Positions 1 through 8,817 of a stretch of DNA of 64,000 nt are shown one piece after another. Below the pieces are notes generated by a model. It searched no databases. It had not been told where the DNA came from and saw only the letters and a program-made list of their open reading frames with translations. The DNA lies in the NCBI RefSeq assembly GCF_003478335.1, contig NZ_QUFB01000011.1, positions 6,666 through 70,665 on the forward strand, in the 5' to 3' direction. A program made the translations under genes and the position numbers. The DNA is from Clostridium sp. AM49-4BH (GTDB taxonomy: Bacteria > Bacillota > Clostridia > Lachnospirales > Lachnospiraceae). Every line of letters begins with the position of its first letter. The first letter of the stretch is position 1.

Positions 1-699
1 TTTGCCATGATCGTCGCCGGTGGAAGTTATTTTCTCGGTGGATTTGGCCGTCTGTTCTCGGATCAGATCGACGTGGAGGCAAATGGCTTTGACTCTATTA
101 TCCCAACCATGTTATCCGGGCTGCCATCCGTGCTGATCGCCTTAGTCGTGATCTTAGTGTTGTCTGCTTCGATGTCAACATTATCTTCGCTCGTTATTGC
201 GTCCAGCTCTACGTTGACGATTGATTTTATCAAAGATAATTTTGTGAAAAACATGAGTGAAAAGAAACAGGTATTACTGATCCGCGTTTTGATCGTGGTA
301 TTTATCGCAATATCTTCAGTCTTAGCTTTGATCCAGTATAAGAGCTCCGTAACATTCATTGCGCAGTTGATGGGCGTGTCTTGGGGTGCTCTTGCCGGTT
401 CTTTCTTAGCACCATTTATGTACTCTCTGTACGTAAAATGGGTCACCAAAGCGTCCTGTTTTGTCTGCTTTATTTTTAGCTCCGTATTGATGATCGCTAA
501 TATTTTCTGCAGAGAATCTTTCCCTGTAATTATGCAGTCACCGATCAACTGTGGTGCTATCGCGATGTTGGCCGGACTTGTGATCGTGCCGGTTGTCAGT
601 CTGTTTACTCCGAAACCGGATAAAGCAATGGTAGACAGTACGTTTGCTTGTTATGACAAGGAGAATACAGTATCCCAAAAAACTGCGTTAGGTAAATAA
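1..699 (+). CDS. Sodium:solute symporter family protein, C-terminal part (5' end outside window)
   Basis: The reading frame is open from base 1, so the N-terminus lies off the left edge. The visible 232 residues contain about five hydrophobic helices and the stretch SASMSTLSSLVIASSS, which resembles the conserved Ser/Thr-rich sodium-site helix (TM8) of the SSS family (LeuT fold). Members of this family import a solute such as a sugar, amino acid, carboxylate or proline together with Na+ through the cytoplasmic membrane. The substrate cannot be told from this part. The next gene on the same strand is an amidohydrolase, so import of a substrate that is later hydrolysed is possible but not shown. 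Confidence 0.85.
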   Translation, partial: FAMIVAGGSYFLGGFGRLFSDQIDVEANGFDSIIPTMLSGLPSVLIALVVILVLSASMSTLSSLVIASSSTLTIDFIKDNFVKNMSEKKQVLLIRVLIVVFIAISSVLALIQYKSSVTFIAQLMGVSWGALAGSFLAPFMYSLYVKWVTKASCFVCFIFSSVLMIANIFCRESFPVIMQSPINCGAIAMLAGLVIVPVVSLFTPKPDKAMVDSTFACYDKENTVSQKTALGK

Positions 700-728
700 T
701 GGCAGTGGGATATTAATGGATGAATAAT

Positions 729-872
729 AAAGTTGACGGCTACGGGAAATGCTATACTGGCAACCAGATACTTATTGATTTACCATAAAATTAATGGTTA
801 TGGGAAATGCTATACTGGCAACTAGATACTTATTGATTTACCATGAAATTAATGGTTATGGAAAATGCTCTC
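729..872 (+). repeat. 58-bp direct tandem repeat, about 2.4 copies
   Basis: A unit containing GGGAAATGCTATACTGG starts at about 744 and again at about 802, and a third partial unit follows at about 860 and ends just before the amidohydrolase ribosome site. The first two units differ at only a few positions. The repeat fills the spacer between the symporter and the amidohydrolase. Confidence 0.85.
781..858. promoter_or_regulatory. Two operator-like inverted repeats, ACCAT-N7-ATGGT
   Basis: The palindrome ACCAT-(7 nt)-ATGGT occurs at 782-798 and at 840-856, exactly 58 bp apart because it is part of the tandem repeat. Two identical dyads upstream of a start codon at 909 would suit a dimeric repressor or activator, but no regulator is identified. 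Confidence 0.35.
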
Positions 873-908
873 AATAGCAGTTATTATATGACAGAAAGAA
901 GGATTGTT

Positions 909-1730
909 ATGATTATTGATTTTCATACACATATATTTCCAGAAAAAATCGCCAGTCGGGCTATTGCAAGTCTGGAACAAAAAGCAAAGATGCGTGCGCA
1001 CGTAAGTGGTGTTGAGGCGTCACTCCGTGCATCCATGGATAAAAGCGGTGTTGATCTGTCTATTATTCTTCCTGTGGTTACGAATCCGCATCAATTCGAA
1101 ACGGTGAATCGTGTCGCAGTGGAAACCAACGAACACACCAAGGAAACCGGACTGTTATCGTTCGGCGGCATTCATCCGGATAATGACAATTACCGGGAAA
1201 TCATTCAATTTCTTGCAGGCCATGGCTGTAAGGGGATCAAGATCCATCCGGTGTATCAAGGTGTGGCGATTGATGATATCCGATTTTTGCGCATCATTGA
1301 CTGTGCGGAAGAATACGGTTTGGTCACCATTACACATGCCGGATACGACATTGGTTTTCCGGGAGAAGAACAATCCCTTCCTGTACACATATGCAATATG
1401 CTAGACGAAATCAAACCGTCCCGCATGGTTCTGGCACATATGGGCGGCTGGGGATGTTGGGATCAGGTTATGGATCGCATCATTGGACGAGATGTATATT
1501 TAGATACTGCTTTTTCAACAACTTCAGCACCCCGCGAGGGCGCGCCATTGTCCATGGATCTGTTCACGGTAATGATCCAAAAACATGGTGCTGACCGCAT
1601 TGTCATGGGCAGCGATAGTCCTTGGAGCGATCAGCTAGACTCTATCAATGCTATAAAAAATTGCAATATTCCAGAAGAAAGCATAGCAAAAATTCTTGGA
1701 GATAATGCAAAGAAATTATTGCAGTTATAG
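909..1730 (+). CDS. Metal-dependent amidohydrolase (amidohydrolase 2 family, TIM barrel)
   Basis: A 273-residue protein with the family marks in order: an N-terminal metal site DFHTHIFP at residues 4-11, a mid-protein histidine in ITHAG, a conserved LAHMGG, and a C-terminal metal-site aspartate in MGSDSPW. Relatives are hydrolases or decarboxylases of cyclic or aromatic acids. The substrate here is not predictable. The frame is open further upstream to 843, but the start at 909 has AAGAAGGA at a proper distance and begins exactly at the family N-terminus, so 909 is preferred. It may be co-transcribed with the symporter or run from a promoter in the 58-bp repeats. Confidence 0.85.
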   Translation: MIIDFHTHIFPEKIASRAIASLEQKAKMRAHVSGVEASLRASMDKSGVDLSIILPVVTNPHQFETVNRVAVETNEHTKETGLLSFGGIHPDNDNYREIIQFLAGHGCKGIKIHPVYQGVAIDDIRFLRIIDCAEEYGLVTITHAGYDIGFPGEEQSLPVHICNMLDEIKPSRMVLAHMGGWGCWDQVMDRIIGRDVYLDTAFSTTSAPREGAPLSMDLFTVMIQKHGADRIVMGSDSPWSDQLDSINAIKNCNIPEESIAKILGDNAKKLLQL

Positions 1731-1774
1731 TTGCTAGCTGCATTTTATAAAAATATTGTGAAAATATAAGTAAT

Positions 1775-1808
1775 AGGGCATATCAACTGTGATATGCCCT
1801 TGCTTTTA
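1775..1808 (+). terminator. Intrinsic terminator after the amidohydrolase gene
   Basis: An 11-bp perfect stem AGGGCATATCA / TGATATGCCCT with a 4-nt loop, followed by TGCTTTTA. Confidence 0.75.
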
Positions 1809-1826
1809 TGCGTGTTTGTATTTGGT

Positions 1827-1915
1827 AGTTTTCTAAACATTATAACGACGTATGCTATTTGTTTATGCTTAGTTTCCTAAGCATTGTTACAGCGTATGCT
1901 GGTTATTTTATGCTT
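1827..1915. repeat. Imperfect 45-bp direct repeat, two copies
   Basis: Copy one (1827-1870) and copy two (1871-1915) share the skeleton AGTTT-CTAA-CATT-TA-CG-CGTATGCT with scattered substitutions. The second copy enters the last codons of the acyl-CoA ligase on the minus strand, so its stop codon lies inside the repeat. Confidence 0.6.
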
Positions 1916-3542
1916 GATTTTCCTGCGCTACCAGGCGATCTGCACCATACATTTTACGTAGTTTTGGTTTTTCAATCTTCCCGGTTGCATTTCGCGGGAT
2001 CTCACTAAAGATAATTTCCTTTGGTCGCTTATATCGCGGCAATTCCATACAGAATTCTTCGATTTCCTCCTCTGTGCAGCTCATACCATCCTTTACTTCA
2101 ATGATCGCTGCAGTCTTCTCCCCTAATCGACGATCCGGAAGACCGATCACCGCTACATCCTTGATCTTATCGTGTCTGCGCATGAAATCCTCAATCTGTA
2201 CCGGATAAATATTCTCACCGCCACTAACGATAACATCTTTTTTACGGTCAACTAAGAAATAAAAACCATCCTCATCCTGCATTGCCATGTCTCCGGTATA
2301 CAACCAGCCATCTTTTAAGGTTTCTGCAGTTGCTTTCTCATTGTGATAATAACAGGTCATGACACCCGGACCCTTTACACATAGTTCTCCGACTTCTCCC
2401 TGCTTCACTTCTACGCCCTGCTCATCAACAATTTTGCACTGCCATCGATATCCCGGCACACCGATTGCACCGACTTTATGTATATTTTCAACACCAAGAT
2501 GCACACAACCCGGTCCTGTCGACTCGGACAAACCGTAATTGGTATCATATGCATGATTCGGAAAATATTCTTTCCAACGTTTGATCAAGGAAGGTGGCAC
2601 CGGCTGAGCACCAATATGCATCAAGCGCCACTGCGATAACTCATAATCTTCCAGCTTCAGATCTCCACGATCCAGCGCATCCAAGATATCCTGAGCCCAT
2701 GGTACTAACAGCCAGACAATCGTACACTTTTCGCTAGAAACGGCAGATAAGATCGTATCCGGCTTCGTTCCTTTTAATAGCACCGCCTTGCTGCCTGCAA
2801 CCAAACTTCCCATCCAATGGAACTTGGCTCCGGTATGATATAATGGCGGAATACACAAAAATACGTCATCTCTGCCTGTACTATGATGTTTTTGTTCCAT
2901 TTCAGCGGCCTGCGTCAAGCTCTGATGTTTGTGTAAGATCGCCTTTGGAAAACCTGTTGTTCCCGAAGAAAAGTAGATTGCTCCATAATCATCTTCTGTC
3001 AGCGGGATATCAGGTGTTTTACTGGAACAATCCGCAACAAGTTCATGATAACTCTCTGCAAAGTCCGGACAGCCGTCCCCAACATAGATCAATAGTCTTC
3101 CTTTACTCAGCTTTTCTGCATTTGCCTCGATCCGTCCGATAAACGCAGGCCCGAATACGATTATATCCACTTCGGCAAGCTCTGCACAATATAAGATCTC
3201 CTCTGCATCATAGCGAAAGTTAAACGGCACTGCTATTGCTCCTGATTTGAGCACTCCAAAATAAATAGGCAGCCATTCCAAGCAATTATACATCAGAATT
3301 GCTACTTTATCGCCCTTTTTTATTCCTCGACTAAGCAGCAGGTTTGCAAAACGGTTTGCCTTTTCGTTAAATACCCCCCAAGTAATTTCACGTCGATACG
3401 GTTCGAAACGAGATGGCTGGATCAATTCATACTCTTTCCAACTCGTTCTCCTTGTATCTTTTTCATCCGGATTCAATTCCACCAACGCAACTTCATTCGG
3501 ATATAGTTTTGCATTTCTTTCCAAAAAATCTGTAACAGGCAT
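1908..3542 (-). CDS. AMP-forming acyl-CoA synthetase (class I adenylate-forming ligase)
   Basis: A 544-residue enzyme expected to activate a carboxylic acid with ATP and join it to CoA in the cytoplasm. The AMP/phosphate-binding loop YFSSGTTGFPK lies near residue 190, YGLSESTG is the A5 motif, YTGDMA is the A7 motif, DRKKDVIVSGGENIYP is the hinge and A8 region, and the catalytic lysine motif is NATGKIEKPKL close to the C-terminus. Length and motif order match fatty-acid or aryl-acid CoA ligases. The chain length or ring preference cannot be read from sequence. It is a single gene, convergent with the amidohydrolase. Confidence 0.9.
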   Translation of the reverse strand: MPVTDFLERNAKLYPNEVALVELNPDEKDTRRTSWKEYELIQPSRFEPYRREITWGVFNEKANRFANLLLSRGIKKGDKVAILMYNCLEWLPIYFGVLKSGAIAVPFNFRYDAEEILYCAELAEVDIIVFGPAFIGRIEANAEKLSKGRLLIYVGDGCPDFAESYHELVADCSSKTPDIPLTEDDYGAIYFSSGTTGFPKAILHKHQSLTQAAEMEQKHHSTGRDDVFLCIPPLYHTGAKFHWMGSLVAGSKAVLLKGTKPDTILSAVSSEKCTIVWLLVPWAQDILDALDRGDLKLEDYELSQWRLMHIGAQPVPPSLIKRWKEYFPNHAYDTNYGLSESTGPGCVHLGVENIHKVGAIGVPGYRWQCKIVDEQGVEVKQGEVGELCVKGPGVMTCYYHNEKATAETLKDGWLYTGDMAMQDEDGFYFLVDRKKDVIVSGGENIYPVQIEDFMRRHDKIKDVAVIGLPDRRLGEKTAAIIEVKDGMSCTEEEIEEFCMELPRYKRPKEIIFSEIPRNATGKIEKPKLRKMYGADRLVAQENQA

Positions 3543-3601
3543 CCTTTTTTCCTATCCTTTCTCCGTACTTTTTAAATATAGCATTCTCCTATCACTGAAA
3601 G

Positions 3602-3630
3602 AAAAAACCGGCACTATCACGTGCCGGTTT
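3602..3630 (-). terminator. Intrinsic terminator after the PRTase-like gene
   Basis: A 10-bp stem AAACCGGCAC / GTGCCGGTTT with a 6-nt loop. On the minus strand the stem is followed by a run of T. Confidence 0.8.
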
Positions 3631-3692
3631 AGATTCCGTGGTAGTCGCCCGCAGCCATCCACTGCATCGGGTGACTTCTCTGCTATATTGTG

Positions 3693-4340
3693 TTAAATTT
3701 TCGAATATCCATAACTGTTTACGATAGCATCCAGTTTACGTTTCTCTTTGCAGTATGGGCATTCACTTGGCAGATAATTCTTGTAACTGCCAACATCATC
3801 TACATGGTAGATTGAATGAACCGGAATACCTTCAACCTCATCTACAGCTGTAAAGATCGCCGATACCCCCTGCACATTACCGCCATAATATCGAATTGCC
3901 TGTATGCTCTGCTCAACTGTCTGTCCGGTAGTCGCACTTGCTAACAGTAGTACGACATGCTTGTTGGTAAGCATAGCTTCAACATTATCGCGAAATATGA
4001 TCTGTCCACTCGTATTGATCTCGGGAGTAACAATATTCACACATTCATGTGTATTCATGGACATGATCCCTGCGTCTGTAAGCTCTTCTGCCAAATATGC
4101 TCCTATAACTTCACAGCCATCCATGCACACGATGGTATCTACCGCTTTCGTATGTTTATATTCCCGCACAAATTCTTTCGCTACCAGCTGCGCTTCCGTG
4201 TGGCGACACTTTATCGGTGTGATATCAAGGTAATAGTTGATGTGTGAGTGATTGGTTGCAAAGTGACCAGGATATGCCTTCAACTCAATCTTTCGATTTG
4301 CTTTTGCCGGTATTTTAACCTGTCTGTCCAACATGCTCAT
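3693..4340 (-). CDS. Phosphoribosyltransferase-like protein (orotate PRTase-related) with C-terminal Cys motif
   Basis: A 215-residue protein with a type I PRTase layout: a core strand segment VDTIVCMDGCEVIGAYLAEEL at about 68-87, then the position of the PRPP loop, VVLLLASATTGQT (about 129-141). In active enzymes this loop normally carries two acidic residues before the TTG. Here they are replaced by Leu-Ala-Ser-Ala, so catalysis or PRPP binding is doubtful. The C-terminus has CPYC (194-197), possibly half of a metal site. The start at 4340 (MSML) is chosen because AAAGGAGG lies 8 nt upstream; the frame extends further without a ribosome site. Databases often label relatives as orotate phosphoribosyltransferase. 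A regulatory or salvage role is equally possible. Confidence 0.65.
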   Translation of the reverse strand: MSMLDRQVKIPAKANRKIELKAYPGHFATNHSHINYYLDITPIKCRHTEAQLVAKEFVREYKHTKAVDTIVCMDGCEVIGAYLAEELTDAGIMSMNTHECVNIVTPEINTSGQIIFRDNVEAMLTNKHVVLLLASATTGQTVEQSIQAIRYYGGNVQGVSAIFTAVDEVEGIPVHSIYHVDDVGSYKNYLPSECPYCKEKRKLDAIVNSYGYSKI

Positions 4341-4436
4341 AGTCCTAACCTCCTTTATGTAGTTAATATTCATATGAGTATTGCCAGACGAAATATCCTT
4401 TTTCCTCTGGCAATACCTTACGTTCTAATTATATGA

Positions 4437-6893
4437 TTATTCCGGTAACTCTACCGTAACTTTCTCCAAGTGCCATAACTCTGTTGCATACTCTTCAATC
4501 GTACGGTCGGAAGAGAATTTACCACTCTTAGCTGTATTGAGAAGCGCAGACTTAGCCCATGCATCTTCATTTCTGTAAGCTGCCTCTACACGCTGCTGTG
4601 CCTCCGCATAGGAACGGAAATCCTTCAAAATAAAGTACATATCCGGACGTCCGCCGTTGCCATCGAGCAAAGAATTGTAAATATCACGGAACTCTTCCGG
4701 ATTACCCGGTGCATACGTACCATCAACTAACTGTGTCAGCACGGCACGGATGTCTGAATCCATGTTGTAGATTTCTCTTGGATTGTACTCATTGTTGTGC
4801 TCATATGCAATAACCTCGTCTGAGGACAGACCAAAGATAAATGCATTTTCCTCTCCAACTTCCTCGACAATCTCTACGTTCGCTCCATCCATAGTTCCCA
4901 GTGTCAATGCACCATTTAACATAAACTTCATATTACCGGTACCTGATGCCTCTTTACTGGCAGTGGAAATCTGCTCAGATACATCTGCAGCTGCGAAAAT
5001 GATCTCTGCATTCGATACACGATAATTTTCGATAAATACCACTTTGATCTTATCATGAATACTCTTATCATTATTTACCACATCCGCAACACTATTGATC
5101 AATTTAATGATCTGTTTTGCGACATGATAACCTGCAGACGCCTTAGCACCAAAGATAAATGTACGTGGGTAGAAATCCTTATCCGGATTTTTCTTTAACT
5201 CATTGTACAGATACATTACATGCAAAATATTTAATAACTGTCTCTTATACTCATGCAGTCTCTTAACCTGTACATCAAAAATCGAACGTGGATTAACCTC
5301 AACTCCATTATGTTTCTTGATATACTCTGCAAGACGTACCTTATTCTGATACTTAATGTTCATGAATTCCTTACGGCTTAATTCATCCTCTGCATATACG
5401 GCAAGATTATTAATATGAGACAGATCTGTGATCCACTCATCACCGATCTTCTTCGTAACCCAATCAGCCAGCAACGGATTTCCATGAAGAAGGAAACGAC
5501 GCTGTGTAATTCCATTGGTCTTATTGTTAAATTTCTCAGGCATCATAAGATAGAAGTCTTTTAATTCCTGATTTTTTAAGATTTCTGTATGTAATCTGGC
5601 AACACCATTAACAGAGAAACTTCCTACAATTGCCAAGTGTGCCATCTTAACCTGTCCATCATAAATGATAGCCATGCGTTCTACTTTACCGTAGTCTCCC
5701 GGATATGCAGACTGGATTTCTAAAATAAAACGACGGTTGATCTCTTCAACGATCTGATAAATTCTAGGGAGAAGACGTGAGAACAGCTCTAACGGCCATT
5801 TTTCAAGTGCTTCTGACATAATTGTATGGTTTGTATATGCGCAGGTCTTCTTAGTGATTGCCCATGCCTCATCCCATTCCAAACTATACTGGTCCATCAA
5901 TATGCGCATCAACTCTGCTACCGCAACAGTCGGATGTGTGTCGTTCAATTGGAAACATACTTTTTCATGAATCTTACGAATGTCATCATGGTTTTCCATA
6001 TATTTTGCAACTGCAAGCTGTACACTTGCGGATACAAAGAAATACTGCTGCTTTAAGCGAAGCTCTTTACCTGCCATATGATTGTCATTTGGATAAAGCA
6101 CCTCACAAATCGTACGTGCAAGATTCTCCTGCTCAACAGCTTTCTGATAATCTCCTTTGTCAAAAGAACTCAAGTTGAATGTATCAATTGCCTCTGCATC
6201 CCATATGCGCAGCGTATTAACCACATTATTCTGATAACCAACGATTGGCATATCATATGGTACGGCACGAACACTCTGATAATTTTCCTGAACAAACTTG
6301 TCCTTACCATTCTCATCTTTGCGGATCGCTACATATCCACCAAACTTAACTTCTACCGCATATTCCGGACGTTTGATCTCAAATGGGTTGCCATCTTTCA
6401 ACCAATCATCCGGCTTCTCAACCTGATAGCCATTCTCAATCGCCTGCTTGAACATTCCATATTTGTAACGAATTCCACAACCGTATGCAGAATATCCTAA
6501 TGTTGATAATGAATCTAAGAAACAAGCGGCTAAACGTCCCAAACCACCATTACCAAGTGCTGCATCCGGTTCCTGATCCTCGATAACATCCAAATCTAAT
6601 CCCAGCTCTTCTACAGCTTCCTTAATTTCTTTATTTCCCTTCAGATTAATGATCATATTGCCAAGAGCACGTCCCATCAAAAATTCCATAGACAAATAGT
6701 ATACAGTCTTGACATCCTTCTCTTCGTATGTCTTGTGCGTTGCCATCCACTGGTCAACAATAAAATCTTTTACCGCATATGAAACTGCCTGAAACAACTG
6801 TTGCTGGTCAGCTTCCTTGATTGTCTTACGAAATAAAACCTTTACGTAATCCTCAATTTCTTTTTTGAATTCTTCTTTGTTGATTTCCTTCAT
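4437..6893 (-). CDS. glgP: Glycogen/starch/maltodextrin phosphorylase
   Basis: An 818-residue GT35 enzyme that releases glucose 1-phosphate from alpha-1,4-glucans using phosphate and pyridoxal phosphate. The PLP-lysine segment is clear: EASGTGNMKFMLNGALTLGT, with the lysine in NMKF. The N-terminal ADALGNGGLGRLAACFLDS type signature is also present. The length is normal. The start at 6893 (MKEIN) has AGGAGGG about 9 nt upstream and is preferred to the longer frame. It is monocistronic, with a consensus promoter upstream. It mobilises intracellular glycogen during carbon limitation. Confidence 0.97.
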   Translation of the reverse strand: MKEINKEEFKKEIEDYVKVLFRKTIKEADQQQLFQAVSYAVKDFIVDQWMATHKTYEEKDVKTVYYLSMEFLMGRALGNMIINLKGNKEIKEAVEELGLDLDVIEDQEPDAALGNGGLGRLAACFLDSLSTLGYSAYGCGIRYKYGMFKQAIENGYQVEKPDDWLKDGNPFEIKRPEYAVEVKFGGYVAIRKDENGKDKFVQENYQSVRAVPYDMPIVGYQNNVVNTLRIWDAEAIDTFNLSSFDKGDYQKAVEQENLARTICEVLYPNDNHMAGKELRLKQQYFFVSASVQLAVAKYMENHDDIRKIHEKVCFQLNDTHPTVAVAELMRILMDQYSLEWDEAWAITKKTCAYTNHTIMSEALEKWPLELFSRLLPRIYQIVEEINRRFILEIQSAYPGDYGKVERMAIIYDGQVKMAHLAIVGSFSVNGVARLHTEILKNQELKDFYLMMPEKFNNKTNGITQRRFLLHGNPLLADWVTKKIGDEWITDLSHINNLAVYAEDELSRKEFMNIKYQNKVRLAEYIKKHNGVEVNPRSIFDVQVKRLHEYKRQLLNILHVMYLYNELKKNPDKDFYPRTFIFGAKASAGYHVAKQIIKLINSVADVVNNDKSIHDKIKVVFIENYRVSNAEIIFAAADVSEQISTASKEASGTGNMKFMLNGALTLGTMDGANVEIVEEVGEENAFIFGLSSDEVIAYEHNNEYNPREIYNMDSDIRAVLTQLVDGTYAPGNPEEFRDIYNSLLDGNGGRPDMYFILKDFRSYAEAQQRVEAAYRNEDAWAKSALLNTAKSGKFSSDRTIEEYATELWHLEKVTVELPE

Positions 6894-6967
6894 TCTCCTA
6901 GGCCCTCCTAAAATTGCCGACGCCAAAAGAACTCCCGTCCTCCCGACACATCATGCTCCGCACGCTT

Positions 6968-6996
6968 ATTATATACTATTGTAGTGCAAAAATCAA
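6968..6996 (-). promoter_or_regulatory. Sigma-A type promoter of glgP
   Basis: Minus-strand TTGATT (6996-6991), 17-nt spacer, TATAAT (6973-6968), about 70 nt upstream of the chosen glgP start. Confidence 0.7.
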
Positions 6997-7058
6997 ATTG
7001 AATATATATTCTGACCCCCGCATAAAATATCAATAACAACGAGTAGGAGCAATTGTTT

Positions 7059-7466
7059 ATGCGACACTTCTATCGTATGATGACTGTGATCATTTTAACC
7101 TGTATTATGCTTTGCGGATGTTCTAAGGAGAACCCTCCCGACAAGATTGCAGATGCAGACTTCACGGTAATAACGGGTTCCGACATTCCAGAAGAGCTGC
7201 AAAGCCTTATCAACGAGCGCAAAAAGAATCCGTTTTCACTTACTTTCACCGATCAATCTTACCTTTATGTTGTCAGAGGCTATGGCAAGCAGTCTTGTGG
7301 CGGCTATAAGATCACGGTAAATGATTTTTGCAAGCGAGAGGATGGACTGTATTTTGATACCGAATTATTCGGTCCCAAAAGCGACAATCCTGATGAGCGC
7401 AGTTCCTATCCTTATATTGTTATCAAAACAGAATATGTCGACCTGCCGGTCAGTTTTTCAAAATAG
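7059..7466 (+). CDS. Small lipoprotein with PrcB_C-like domain
   Basis: A 135-residue secreted lipoprotein. The N-terminus has a signal peptide with lipobox LCGC, so the mature protein would be anchored by cysteine about 22. The rest matches the layout of the PrcB C-terminal domain: an FTVITGSDIPEEL start, a central TDQSYLYVVRGYGKQSCGGYKI segment, and a final SYPYIVIKTEY strand. Relatives occur as lone surface lipoproteins in Clostridia, with no settled role. ATG at 7059 has AGGAG 9 nt upstream. It converges on the last gene of the pilus operon, with only 9 bp between the stop codons. Confidence 0.7.
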   Translation: MRHFYRMMTVIILTCIMLCGCSKENPPDKIADADFTVITGSDIPEELQSLINERKKNPFSLTFTDQSYLYVVRGYGKQSCGGYKITVNDFCKREDGLYFDTELFGPKSDNPDERSSYPYIVIKTEYVDLPVSFSK

Positions 7467-7475
7467 TTAACATCG

Positions 7476-8411
7476 TCAACAGATGTCGTATGTTATATCT
7501 GCAAACGAAATGAGATCTCCGGGATTACATGTTGTTCTGACATGTGGCATAAGTTGCTCTCCGTTTAAGAAGGTTCCGTTTGCAGAGTCACAGTCTTCAA
7601 TCTGTATTTGATCGTCATCAATATACAAGACTGCATGTTCTCTGCTAATATAATCTATCGGAATGCAAACATCCTCTGTCTGTAGACGTCCTATGTGCAC
7701 CTCCGATTTTAACAGCGATATAACAGCAGGCACACATATACTCTGCAGGGTCTGTTGTGGTAAAGCCCGCTTTCCGTGAAGGGATAGCTGCAATTTACTA
7801 TCAGCTTTCGGCTGCAAGGTTCGAGACACATCTTTTGGCTGTTTCGTCTGTTCCTGCGATACGCTCTGCTGTCGTATTATATGCTCTGCCAATTCTGCCA
7901 TGGTGCATCTCCGTTCACAAACCATATCATACAAGCCATAAAAAGAGGCTGTGGCAGTTCTGTTTGAGTGCAATATCCGTTTCATTAAAAATTCCATGAC
8001 GGCTCGCACTCCCTCTGCGATCTCCACATCATGATCCGGATGGTAACAGAGCCATATTCTGCTGTTGTCCCGACTTAAAAATACCATTTGTTCATTTAAT
8101 ACAAACTGTTCTGCCGATAAAAAATACTGCTCTGCCCCCTGTACTGTCTGCAGCAATGAAAGCAGGATCTTCAACGCCTTGTCCACAGATAAGCCGGCTT
8201 CTGCATACACCGATTCCAGCGTTTGCATTTTATTTACTTCATAGTAGACATGCAGCCTTTCATCAATGTACTGCTGGCTTATGGGCAGAACACCCCGAAT
8301 CTGGTTGTACTGCATCATCTTGAATCCGATATCTCCTGACCATCGCAGTGCAGTTTCTTCGTCTGCTGCAATGGTAACATACTTTCCGGTACCCTGTTCA
8401 ATCTCTATCAT
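7476..8411 (-). CDS. DUF6382 and FHA domain protein, last gene of the Tad operon
   Basis: A 311-residue cytoplasmic protein. Residues 1-170 match the DUF6382 type found in Clostridial Tad loci. A Gln/Lys-rich linker follows. The C-terminal 75 residues form a forkhead-associated domain with SREHAVLYI and the DSANGTFLNG loop, which would bind phosphothreonine peptides. It overlaps the upstream TadE-like gene by 14 nt and has AAAGGAG before its ATG, so it is translated with the pilus genes. A role as a phospho-dependent regulator or assembly adaptor is inferred from this position. No kinase gene is nearby. Confidence 0.8.
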   Translation of the reverse strand: MIEIEQGTGKYVTIAADEETALRWSGDIGFKMMQYNQIRGVLPISQQYIDERLHVYYEVNKMQTLESVYAEAGLSVDKALKILLSLLQTVQGAEQYFLSAEQFVLNEQMVFLSRDNSRIWLCYHPDHDVEIAEGVRAVMEFLMKRILHSNRTATASFYGLYDMVCERRCTMAELAEHIIRQQSVSQEQTKQPKDVSRTLQPKADSKLQLSLHGKRALPQQTLQSICVPAVISLLKSEVHIGRLQTEDVCIPIDYISREHAVLYIDDDQIQIEDCDSANGTFLNGEQLMPHVRTTCNPGDLISFADITYDIC

Positions 8412-8817
8412 CAGATTCTCCTTTCCGGCGAAATCGTACTATGTCCGATGGCTGCTGTTCATCCCATTCCAAACAATACACGGAATTTTGGCTATCAGCA
8501 AAAAAGATTGCTGTAAGATCATTCTGCCATACAGATTCCAACTTTGCCTGCCCTCGCCACACCGTCCTTTTGTGGGAAATTGCTGTTTCCGTCACATTCC
8601 CCATCCAGAGATTTTGCTGCAAAGTGCGCTTCCACTCCTCGTTAGTTGGCAATTCCTCTCCAGTATCACTGTATTGTATCAATCCGTTCTGTATATTTGC
8701 CTGCAGAACACACTGATCATGCACCCAAAATAATGCGTATAATAATACAAATACGACACCTAATACTATCGGGATGACAAATGCTGCTTCAACTGTATAA
8801 CTTCCTTTCCACCTCAT
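8398..8817 (-). CDS. TadE-like pseudopilin/pilus assembly protein (small)
   Basis: A 139-residue protein starting with MRWKGSYTVEAAFVIPI, the typical TadE start in which a short basic leader and the Thr-Val-Glu-Ala motif precede one hydrophobic helix of about 20 residues. The glutamate corresponds to E+5 of type IV prepilins, so cleavage by the adjacent prepilin peptidase is plausible. The rest is an extracytoplasmic domain without recognised motifs. It overlaps the prepilin peptidase gene by 4 nt (ATGA), a sign of translational coupling. Confidence 0.8.
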   Translation of the reverse strand: MRWKGSYTVEAAFVIPIVLGVVFVLLYALFWVHDQCVLQANIQNGLIQYSDTGEELPTNEEWKRTLQQNLWMGNVTETAISHKRTVWRGQAKLESVWQNDLTAIFFADSQNSVYCLEWDEQQPSDIVRFRRKGESDDRD

